From Clostridiales bacterium (lineage in GTDB: Bacteria; Bacillota; Clostridia; Christensenellales; Aristaeellaceae), in NCBI GenBank assembly GCA_004557805.1, contig SFFS01000169.1, positions 1 through 5,490 of the forward strand: 5,490 nt of DNA, written 5' to 3'. The notes under the pieces are model-generated. The model was not told the DNA's origin, ran no database searches, and saw only the letters and a program-made list of their open reading frames with translations. Made by a program: the position numbers and the translations under genes. Positions within the stretch are counted from its first letter, which is position 1. Each line of letters opens with the position of its first letter. Below, in pieces: positions 1 to 5,442 of this stretch.

Positions 1-2
1 CA

Positions 3-497
3 TTGATTATTCTTGGCATCGACCCCGGCCTTGCCACGATGGGCTGGGGCGTCATCGAAACGGACGGCAGCCGTCACCGGCTGATCCAATATGGAACGCT
101 CGGCACGCCGCCGGGGCAGTCGTTCCCGGTGCGCCTGCGGGCGATCGATTCCGGCGTGCAGGAGCTTCTGAACATCTACAAGCCGGACGACATCGCGTTT
201 GAAGAGCTGTTCTTCGCGCGGAACGTCACCACGGCGCTGTCGGTCGGCGCGGCGCGCGGCGTGGCGCTGGTGGCCTGCTCGCGCTACACCGACAACCTCT
301 ACGAATACACCCCCATGCAGATCAAGCAGGCGGTGGTCGGCTACGGCAAGGCCGACAAGCATCAGGTGCAGACGATGGTCAAGATGCTGCTGAACATGAA
401 GGATATCGCCCGCCCCGACGACGCGGCCGACGCGCTGGCCGCGGCCATCACGCACGCGCATTCCGCGCGCTCCCGCGCGCTGTTCAAGATCAAATAA
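3..497 (+). CDS. ruvC: Crossover junction endodeoxyribonuclease RuvC (Holliday junction resolvase)
   Basis: RuvC is the dimeric, Mg-dependent nuclease that nicks two opposing strands of a Holliday junction after RuvAB branch migration, completing recombinational repair in the cytoplasm. The 164-residue protein has the usual family length (about 160-175). The four acidic catalytic positions of the RNase H-like fold are visible: D7 in LGIDPG, E67 in AFEELFF, and D140 and D143 in RPDDAADAL. The family segments ARNVTTALSVGAARGVAL (72-89) and QIKQAVVGYGKADKHQV (106-122) are also intact. The start is a TTG two bases into the window. It places the initiator exactly where RuvC proteins normally begin, six residues before the first catalytic Asp, so the gene is probably complete, but its ribosome binding site lies outside the window. 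Ten bases separate it from ruvA, implying one operon. An in-frame ATG further upstream cannot be excluded. Confidence 0.95.
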   Translation: MIILGIDPGLATMGWGVIETDGSRHRLIQYGTLGTPPGQSFPVRLRAIDSGVQELLNIYKPDDIAFEELFFARNVTTALSVGAARGVALVACSRYTDNLYEYTPMQIKQAVVGYGKADKHQVQTMVKMLLNMKDIARPDDAADALAAAITHAHSARSRALFKIK

Positions 498-507
498 GGA
501 GCTTCCT

Positions 508-1101
508 ATGATTTCACACATCGAAGGCCGCGTGGCCGAAAAGCGCGCGGGCGAACTGGTGATCGACGTAAACGGCGTGGGTTTCCTGCTGCTCTGCCCC
601 GCTTCCACCGTCGCCGCCGCCCCCGCGGCGGGCGAAACCTTCCGCTGCTACACGCACTTTTCCGTATACGACGGCGGCATGGATCTATACGGCTTCGCCT
701 CGAAGGAGGATCGCGAGATGTTCCGCCGGCTCTGCTCGGTCAGCGGCGTGGGCTCGCGCACGGCGCTGGGCGTGCTGTCCACGCTCTCGCTGCGCGATCT
801 TTCGCTGGCCATTCTCACGGGCGACGCGGCGAGCATCGCGCGCGCGCCGAACGTGGGCAAAAAGACGGCGCAGCGCATCATCCTCGAATTGAAGGACAAG
901 GTCGATCAGCAGGACGTCGATATGGGCGGCGCGCCCGCCGCAGCGGCGCTGAACCCGGACGCGGCGCAGGAGGCCGTGCAGGCGCTGCTGGCGCTGGGAT
1001 ATTCCGGCACGGAGGCGCAGCGCGCCGTCAACGCCGTGCGCGACAAGGCCGATACGGCCGATATGCTCATTCTGCTTGCGCTGAAGGGACTGGGAGGCTG
1101 A
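508..1101 (+). CDS. ruvA: Holliday junction branch migration protein RuvA
   Basis: RuvA binds the four-way junction as a tetramer or octamer and loads the RuvB motor. The 197-residue protein matches the family in length and three-domain layout. An N-terminal OB fold spans about 1-64 (MISHIEGRV start, LYGF at 60-63). Tandem helix-hairpin-helix motifs follow, with SGVG at 79-82 and NVGKKTA at 115-121. An Ala/Gly-rich flexible linker covers about 133-150, and a C-terminal RuvB-binding three-helix domain about 150-197 (LLALGYSGTEAQRAV). AAGGAG at 496-501 overlaps the ruvC stop codon and lies six bases before the ATG, which supports this start and suggests translational coupling. The stop is four bases before ruvB. 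The acidic pin of the OB domain, Glu-Asp in E. coli (55-56), reads Asp-Gly here, an uncommon change noted separately. Confidence 0.97.
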   Translation: MISHIEGRVAEKRAGELVIDVNGVGFLLLCPASTVAAAPAAGETFRCYTHFSVYDGGMDLYGFASKEDREMFRRLCSVSGVGSRTALGVLSTLSLRDLSLAILTGDAASIARAPNVGKKTAQRIILELKDKVDQQDVDMGGAPAAAALNPDAAQEAVQALLALGYSGTEAQRAVNAVRDKADTADMLILLALKGLGG

Positions 1102-1105
1102 CCGG

Positions 1106-2146
1106 ATGGAAGAAGACAGGCTGATTATGCCGGGCTACCGCCCGGAGGACGACGAAACCGAGCGCTCCCTGCGCCCGAAAACGCTCGACGATTACGTAGG
1201 CCAGACGGAAGTGAAGGAGAGCCTGCGGATCTATCTTCAGGCGGCGCTCAAGCGCCACGATCCCCTCGACCACATCCTGCTCTACGGCCCGCCCGGCCTG
1301 GGCAAGACGACGCTGGCCGGAATCATCGCCGCGGAGATGGGGCAGAACATCCGCATCACGTCGGGCCCGGCCATCGAGCGCGCGGGCGATCTGGCGTCGA
1401 TCCTGACGAACCTCAACGCGGGCGACGTGCTGTTCATCGACGAAATCCACCGCCTTTCCCACACCGTGGAGGAAGTTCTCTATTCCGCGATGGAGGATTA
1501 CGCGCTCGATATCATGATCGGCAAGGGCCCGAGCGCCCGGTCGATCCGCGTCGACCTGCCGAAGTTCACGCTCGTAGGCGCGACGACGCGCGCGGGTCTG
1601 CTCACCGCACCGCTGCGCGACCGGTTCGGCATTCTGTTTCGCCTGCAATTATATTCGACGGACGAGCTGACGCAGATCGTCACCAATTCGGCCAGAATCC
1701 TCGGCGTTCCGGCCGACGACGAGGGGCTGCGCGAAATCGCGCGCCGTTCGCGCGGCACACCGCGAATCGCCAACCGCCTGCTGCGCCGCGTGCGCGACTA
1801 CGCGCAGGTGAAAAAAGAAGGCCGCATCACGTTCGAGGCCGCGCACGACGGTCTGGACATGCAGCACATCGACGGTCTGGGACTGGACAACGTCGACCGC
1901 GCCGTGCTGCGCGCGATGATGGAAAAATTCGGCGGCGGCCCCGTCGGGCTCGACACGCTGGCCGCGACGACCGGCGAGGACGCGACGACGATCGAGGACG
2001 TATACGAGCCGTATCTTTTGCAGCTGGGGTTCATCATGCGCACCCCGCGCGGAAGAATCGTAACCGAAGCCGCGTATAAGCACATGAAAATCACGCCGCC
2101 CGCGCGCAGCGCGCTGGAAGGGCAGATAAGGATGCAGCTGGATTAA
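1106..2146 (+). CDS. ruvB: Holliday junction branch migration ATPase RuvB
   Basis: RuvB is the hexameric AAA+ motor that pumps DNA through the RuvA-bound junction. The 346-residue protein is full length for the family (about 335-350) and every functional motif is present. These are Walker A GPPGLGKT at 61-68, Walker B VLFIDEIH at 108-115, sensor 1 GATT at 158-161, the arginine finger in PLRDRFG (most likely R171), and sensor 2 in RGTPRIANR with R220. The C-terminal winged-helix DNA-binding domain runs from about 255 and includes the RTPRGR stretch at 312-317. The N-terminal SLRPKTLDDYVGQ (21-33) is typical. GGGAGG at 1092-1097 sits eight bases before the ATG, inside the end of ruvA. A second Met at residue 8 is less likely, because the acidic MEEDRLI start is usual for RuvB. 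queA follows after one base. Confidence 0.98.
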   Translation: MEEDRLIMPGYRPEDDETERSLRPKTLDDYVGQTEVKESLRIYLQAALKRHDPLDHILLYGPPGLGKTTLAGIIAAEMGQNIRITSGPAIERAGDLASILTNLNAGDVLFIDEIHRLSHTVEEVLYSAMEDYALDIMIGKGPSARSIRVDLPKFTLVGATTRAGLLTAPLRDRFGILFRLQLYSTDELTQIVTNSARILGVPADDEGLREIARRSRGTPRIANRLLRRVRDYAQVKKEGRITFEAAHDGLDMQHIDGLGLDNVDRAVLRAMMEKFGGGPVGLDTLAATTGEDATTIEDVYEPYLLQLGFIMRTPRGRIVTEAAYKHMKITPPARSALEGQIRMQLD

Positions 2147-2147
2147 C

Positions 2148-3176
2148 ATGCAGACAAGCGATTTTTACTATGATCTTCCGCAGGAGCTGATCGCGCAGAC
2201 GCCCGTGGAGCCGCGCGATTCGAGCCGCCTGATGGTCATCCACCGCGATACCGGCGTGCGCGAGCACAGGATCTTCCGCGACGTGATCGACTACCTCAAC
2301 CCCGGCGACGCGCTGGTTATCAACAACACGCGCACCATCCCCGCGCGGCTGATCGGCCATAAGACCGGCACGGGCGGCGTGGTGGAGTTTCTGCTGCTGC
2401 GCCGCAGAGATTACGACACCTGGGAGGCGCTCGTCCGCCCGGGCAAGCGGCTTCAGCCGGGCGCGCAGTGCGAGTTCGGCGAGGGCGCGCTCCGCGCGGA
2501 AATCGTCGAGCGCACGTCCGACGACGGCGGGCGGCTGGTGAAGTTCCATTTTGACGGCGTGTTCGAGGAAATTCTCGACCGTCTCGGCACGATGCCGCTG
2601 CCGCCGTATATCCACGAAAAGCTGGAAGACCCGCAGCGCTACAACACCGTCTACGCCAAAACGAACGGCTCCGCGGCCACGCCCACGGCCGGGCTGCACT
2701 TCACGCCCGAGCTGCTCGAGCGCATCCGCCGCAAGGGAATCGACGTCGTGCCGGTGCTGCTGCACGTGGGGCTGGGCACGTTCCGCCCCGTCAAGGTGCG
2801 CGACGTCTCCGAGCACGTGATGCACACGGAATATTACGAAGTGACGCAGGACGCGGCCGACCGGCTCAATGCGGCGCGCGCGCGCGGCGGGCGCATCGTC
2901 TGCACGGGCACCACGTCGGTGCGCACGCTGGAAACCGTCACCGGCGAGGACGGCGTGGTTCGCGCGGGCGCGGGCTACACCGGCATTTTCATCACGCCCG
3001 GCGTGCCCTTCCACGCCACCGACGCGATGATCACCAACTTCCATCTGCCCGAGAGCACGCTGCTGATGCTCGTTTCGGCCTTCATGGGCCGCGAGGAGGC
3101 GCTGGCGGCCTACCGCGAAGCAGTGGAGAAAAAATACCGCTTCTTCTCCTTCGGAGACGCCTGCCTGATCCTGTAA
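2148..3176 (+). CDS. queA: S-adenosylmethionine:tRNA ribosyltransferase-isomerase QueA
   Basis: QueA transfers and isomerises the ribosyl part of S-adenosylmethionine onto preQ1 at the wobble position of GUN-anticodon tRNAs, giving epoxyqueuosine. The 342-residue length is standard. Family blocks appear in order: DFYYDLPQELIAQTP (5-19), RDSSRLMV (23-30), NNTRTIPARL (59-68), MPLPPYI (149-155), YNTVYAK (165-171), then TPTAGLHFT (178-186), HVGLGTFRPV (206-215), GTTSVRTLE (254-262), TNFHLPESTLLMLVSAF (296-312) and RFFSFGDA (331-338). The segment usually seen as YPGY.F reads TPGVPF here (283-288), a modest divergence. The gene starts one base after ruvB. The nearest purine-rich site, AAGGA at 2128-2132, is 15 bases away, so initiation may rely on coupling with ruvB. 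Its common partner tgt does not follow; a terminator does. Confidence 0.97.
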   Translation: MQTSDFYYDLPQELIAQTPVEPRDSSRLMVIHRDTGVREHRIFRDVIDYLNPGDALVINNTRTIPARLIGHKTGTGGVVEFLLLRRRDYDTWEALVRPGKRLQPGAQCEFGEGALRAEIVERTSDDGGRLVKFHFDGVFEEILDRLGTMPLPPYIHEKLEDPQRYNTVYAKTNGSAATPTAGLHFTPELLERIRRKGIDVVPVLLHVGLGTFRPVKVRDVSEHVMHTEYYEVTQDAADRLNAARARGGRIVCTGTTSVRTLETVTGEDGVVRAGAGYTGIFITPGVPFHATDAMITNFHLPESTLLMLVSAFMGREEALAAYREAVEKKYRFFSFGDACLIL

Positions 3177-3191
3177 ATCACTCCAAAAGAA

Positions 3192-3238
3192 AAGGGCGCG
3201 TTTTTGCAAGTCTGCATCAACGCGCCCTTCATTTTTTA
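3192..3238 (+). terminator. Intrinsic terminator ending the ruvC-ruvA-ruvB-queA operon
   Basis: A perfect 11-bp stem is formed by AAGGGCGCGTT (3192-3202) and AACGCGCCCTT (3219-3229). The interior can pair further as TGCA (3205-3208) with TGCA (3213-3216), closing an AGTC tetraloop. Six T residues follow at 3232-3237. The structure starts about 15 bases after the queA stop. An A-rich run upstream (3185-3193) would act as a U-tract on the other strand, so the element could work in both directions, although no minus-strand gene ends here. The GC-rich stem plus T-tract is a classic rho-independent terminator. Confidence 0.93.
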
Positions 3239-3261
3239 TCATTGCACATCGCAAAAATGGG

Positions 3262-3290
3262 TTGAAAAAGCATCATTCGCATGTTATACT
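3262..3290 (+). promoter_or_regulatory. Sigma-A/sigma-70-type promoter of thyX with extended -10
   Basis: TTGAAA (3262-3267) and TATACT (3285-3290) each match their consensus hexamer at five of six positions and are separated by the optimal 17 bases. TG at 3282-3283, one base before the -10, gives an extended -10 element. The -35 box is preceded by an A-rich patch (3253-3257) after the terminator T-tract. Transcription should begin near 3296-3299, leaving a leader of about 35 nt. This is the best promoter in the window and makes thyX independent of the ruv-queA operon. Confidence 0.85.
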
Positions 3291-3317
3291 GTGCGAAATA
3301 CCCGGCGGCTGCGCCGC

Positions 3318-3324
3318 GGAAGGA
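3318..3324 (+). promoter_or_regulatory. Ribosome binding site that fixes the thyX start
   Basis: GGAAGGA lies eight bases before the ATG at 3333. The reading frame stays open upstream as far as an ATG at 3204. That codon lies inside the terminator loop and upstream of the thyX promoter, so it cannot be on the main thyX transcript. A short GC hairpin, CGGCG (3303-3307) with CGCCG (3312-3316), sits just before the site and leaves it exposed. Confidence 0.85.
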
Positions 3325-3332
3325 CGTGCGGA

Positions 3333-3977
3333 ATGCGCATCATCGAACCCGGATACGAGCTTGTCCGCCCTGCAAGGACAGACGACGCGGCGCGGATGGA
3401 AATCCTGACCGCCATTGAGGACGCGGCGCGCACCTGCTACAAATCGGCAGCAAAAAACAAATCGCCCGAAGCAACGGCGAAATTCGTAAAAAATCTCGTT
3501 TCGGCCGGGCACGAGGCGATGATCGAACATGTGAGCATGACCGTGCGCTTCACGGTGGACCGGGGGATCAGCCATGAAATTGTCCGCCACCGCATCGCCA
3601 GCTATGCGCAGGAATCGACGCGCTATTGCTCCTATAATAAGGAAAAATTCGGCAGCGAAATCACCGTGATCCGCCCCTCGGAGTTTGAGCCGGGCACGGC
3701 GAATTACGAAATCTGGGTGCAGGCGTGCCAGGCGTGCGAGAAGGCGTATTTCGCGCTGCTGGAAAACGGCGCCGCCCCCGAGTTCGCGCGCGACGTGCTG
3801 CCCACCAGCCTGAAAACCGAGATCATCGTCACGATGAACCTGCGCGAATGGCGGCACTTCTTCCGTCTGCGAGCGGCGGGCACGACGGGCCGTCCGCATC
3901 CGCAGATGCGCCAGGTAGCGCAGCCGCTGCTGGAAGAAATGCGCCGTTTCCTGCCCGAAATTTTCGGGGATATCTGA
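3333..3977 (+). CDS. thyX: Flavin-dependent thymidylate synthase ThyX
   Basis: ThyX makes dTMP from dUMP using methylenetetrahydrofolate, with reduced FAD and NAD(P)H as the reductant system. It is the alternative to ThyA and is unrelated to it. Starting at 3333 the protein has 214 residues. The signature RHRX7S is present as RHRIASYAQES (85-95), followed by TRYCSY. The later LPTSLKTEIIVTMNLREWRH (156-175) and HPQMRQ (189-194) blocks are typical of the family. R180 in FRLR aligns with the conserved substrate-binding Arg near the C terminus. Between R180 and HPQMR the protein reads AAGTTGRP, slightly longer than the common ..KAAHPQMR form; I believe this variant occurs in other anaerobes. The gene has its own promoter and strong ribosome binding site. 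ThyX use suggests the genome may lack thyA, an inference not testable from this window. Confidence 0.97.
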   Translation: MRIIEPGYELVRPARTDDAARMEILTAIEDAARTCYKSAAKNKSPEATAKFVKNLVSAGHEAMIEHVSMTVRFTVDRGISHEIVRHRIASYAQESTRYCSYNKEKFGSEITVIRPSEFEPGTANYEIWVQACQACEKAYFALLENGAAPEFARDVLPTSLKTEIIVTMNLREWRHFFRLRAAGTTGRPHPQMRQVAQPLLEEMRRFLPEIFGDI

Positions 3978-4003
3978 TTTTACAGGCGCTCTGCGCCGTA
4001 AAA
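3978..4003. repeat. Imperfect palindrome directly after the thyX stop
   Basis: TTTTAC (3978-3983) pairs with GTAAAA (3998-4003), and GGCGC (3985-3989) pairs with GCGCC (3993-3997). The loop is TCT and A3984 is the single bulge. The polarity is the reverse of an intrinsic terminator: T residues are on the left, A residues on the right, and no T-tract follows. An operator, a leader RNA hairpin or a processing/3'-end stabilising stem fits better. No specific regulator can be named. Confidence 0.6.
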
Positions 4004-4008
4004 ATAGT
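3979..4008 (+). promoter_or_regulatory. Candidate promoter for brnQ
   Basis: TTTACA (3979-3984) matches the -35 consensus at five of six positions. AATAGT (4003-4008), 18 bases further on, matches the -10 at four of six. The -35 half lies within the palindrome at 3978-4003, so a protein bound there would block it. An alternative -10-like TAAAAT at 4020-4025 has no good -35 partner. brnQ might instead be read through from thyX, because no clear terminator separates the two genes. Confidence 0.3.
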
Positions 4009-4014
4009 CCGTCA

Positions 4015-4049
4015 GGCGATAAAATTTTTTAAATTTATCGCCGCGCGGC
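4015..4049. repeat. AT-rich hairpin and overlapping GC palindrome in the brnQ leader
   Basis: GGCGATAAA (4015-4023) pairs perfectly with TTTATCGCC (4034-4042). Beyond an A-A mismatch, TT (4025-4026) pairs with AA (4031-4032) around a TTTT loop. GCCGCGCGGC (4040-4049), a perfect 10-bp palindrome, overlaps the right arm, and seven A residues follow at 4050-4056. No T-tract follows on the + strand, so this is not a + strand terminator. The AT core (4023-4037) matches the CodY consensus AATTTTCWGAAAATT at only about 10 of 15 positions, which is weak. Confidence 0.55.
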
Positions 4050-4074
4050 AAAAAAATCCAACACGAAAGGCGCG

Positions 4075-5430
4075 ATGAGAAAAATGAAAAAGAAACTCAA
4101 CGGCCGGGAAACCCTGTTCATCGCCACCATGCTCTTCGGCATGTTCTTCGGCGCGGGCAACCTGATCTTCCCCGTCTACATGGGCCAGCTGGCCGGGCGC
4201 AACGTATGGCCCGCGTTCCTCGGCTTTCTGATCACCGGCGTAGGCCTTCCGCTGCTGGGCGTAGCCGCCATCGGCCTGAGCCGCAGCGACGGCCTGCTCG
4301 AACTGAGCGGCAAGGTCGGCCGGAAATACAGCGTCTTTTTCACCTGCGCGCTGTATCTGACCATCGGGCCCTTCTTCGCCATCCCCCGCTGCGCGACGGT
4401 TCCGTTCACCATCGGCATCACACCGCTGCTGGGCGGCGGCTCTCATCACGTGGCGCTGCCCATTTTTTCGGCGGTGTTCTTCCTGATCGTGCTGGGCTTT
4501 TCGCTGCGTCCGGGCAAGATCCTGACGTACGTGGGCAAATTCCTCACGCCCGCGTTCCTGATCTTCCTCGGCATTCTGGTCATAACCGCGCTCTTCAACC
4601 CCATGGCGCGCGTTTCTGAAATCGAGCCGACGGGCGCGTATATCGACAAGCCGTTCTTCACCGGCTTCCTCGACGGCTACAACACCATGGACGCGCTGGC
4701 CAGCCTGGCCTTCGGCATCGTCGTGGTCAACGTTATCCGCAGGCTGGGCGTGGAAACGCCCGAGCACGTGGCCGGCGAAACGGCGCGCGCGGGCGTTTTC
4801 AGCTGCGTCATCATGGGCGTGATCTATCTGGCCGTCACCATTGCCGGCACGCAGAGCAGCGGCGCGGGCGTGGCCTGCGAAAACGGCGGCGAAGTGCTGG
4901 CGCTCATCGCCGATCACTATTTCGGCCATACCGGCTCGCTCATTCTGGCCGCGATCGTCACGCTGGCCTGCCTGAAAACGTCGGTCGGCCTGGTAACGAG
5001 CTGCGCGGAAACGTTCGTGGAAATGTTCCCGCACGGCCCGAAGTACCGCGCGTGGGCGGTTATCTTCAGCGCCGTGTCGTTCCTGGTGGCGAACCTCGGC
5101 CTCAACGCGATCATCGAATATTCGGTGCCCGTGCTGATGCTGCTCTATCCGCTGGCCATCACGCTGATCGCGCTGGGCCTGACGGGCCGGTTCTTCGGCC
5201 ATGACCGCGCGGTGTATGCGTGCGTCACCGGCTTTACTCTCCCGGCCGCCGTGATCGATTTCATCGGCGCGCTGCCTGAGCTTCCGGCGCTGGAAGGCGT
5301 CAGGAGCGCGCTCAGCACGTTCTGCATCAACTACCTGCCCTTCTACGGGCTGGGTCTGGGCTGGATCTGCCCGGCGCTCGTAGGGCTGGCAATCGGGCTG
5401 GCGGTGCATTTCGCGCGCAAGGCGCGCTGA
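4075..5430 (+). CDS. brnQ: Branched-chain amino acid:cation symporter BrnQ (LIVCS family)
   Basis: BrnQ imports leucine, isoleucine and valine by coupling to Na+ (or H+) across the cytoplasmic membrane. The 451-residue protein has the family length. A basic N terminus (MRKMKKK) precedes about twelve hydrophobic segments, near 13-33, 45-68, 84-104, 126-144, 156-174, 203-222, 240-258, 287-309, 325-345, 349-370, 377-400 and 422-446. Family signatures are FGAGNLIFP in helix 1 (25-33, the unwound ion/substrate-site region of LeuT-fold carriers), YLTIGPFFAIPR (94-105) and TMDALASLAFGIVVVNV (204-220). The start at 4075 is preceded by GAAAGG (4065-4070) with a short four-base spacer. ATG at 4084 gives a 13-base spacer, so either start is possible. 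Family members often respond to amino acid supply, and the palindrome-rich leader would be the place for such control. Confidence 0.95.
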   Translation: MRKMKKKLNGRETLFIATMLFGMFFGAGNLIFPVYMGQLAGRNVWPAFLGFLITGVGLPLLGVAAIGLSRSDGLLELSGKVGRKYSVFFTCALYLTIGPFFAIPRCATVPFTIGITPLLGGGSHHVALPIFSAVFFLIVLGFSLRPGKILTYVGKFLTPAFLIFLGILVITALFNPMARVSEIEPTGAYIDKPFFTGFLDGYNTMDALASLAFGIVVVNVIRRLGVETPEHVAGETARAGVFSCVIMGVIYLAVTIAGTQSSGAGVACENGGEVLALIADHYFGHTGSLILAAIVTLACLKTSVGLVTSCAETFVEMFPHGPKYRAWAVIFSAVSFLVANLGLNAIIEYSVPVLMLLYPLAITLIALGLTGRFFGHDRAVYACVTGFTLPAAVIDFIGALPELPALEGVRSALSTFCINYLPFYGLGLGWICPALVGLAIGLAVHFARKAR

Positions 5431-5442
5431 AAATCACGCGCC
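5421..5442. repeat. Hairpin spanning the stop codons of two convergent genes
   Basis: GGCGCG (5421-5426) pairs with CGCGCC (5437-5442). Inside, the brnQ stop TGA (5428-5430) pairs with TCA (5434-5436), which is the complement of the opposing gene's stop. The loop is AAA and C5427 is bulged. No good T-tract flanks it on either strand, and GCGC-rich pairing is common in this sequence, so terminator activity is uncertain. It may form a bidirectional stop for convergent transcription. Confidence 0.4.

Noticed and set aside
1067..2149. Minus-strand open frames opposite ruvB (1067-1648 and 1649-2149)
   Set aside because: Both are shadows of the fully conserved ruvB, without ribosome binding sites or protein-like composition.
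2091..3254. Minus-strand open frame of 387 codons opposite queA
   Set aside because: It is low in complexity, rich in Arg, Ala, Val and His, and runs through the terminator. queA on the + strand has all family motifs.
3303..3316. Small GC hairpin in the thyX leader as a regulatory RNA
   Set aside because: It has only five base pairs, does not cover the ribosome binding site, and such pairings are expected by chance at this GC content.
3978..4003. Intrinsic terminator for thyX
   Set aside because: The hairpin is followed by A residues rather than a T-tract, so it lacks the release signal on the + strand.
3978..4074. T-box or other known amino-acid riboswitch before brnQ
   Set aside because: The gap is only 97 bases, too short for a T-box. 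No T-box sequence, specifier stem or terminator/antiterminator pair is visible.
3725..4078. + strand open frame overlapping the end of thyX and reaching the brnQ start
   Set aside because: It is out of frame within thyX, has no ribosome binding site, and its translation is Arg/Ala/Pro-rich noise. It merely bridges the intergenic region.
4012..5409. Long minus-strand open frame of 465 codons opposite brnQ
   Set aside because: The translation is rich in Arg, Gln, Asp, His and Ala with no recognisable domain. It is the codon shadow of a GC-rich gene whose + strand product is an unmistakable BrnQ.
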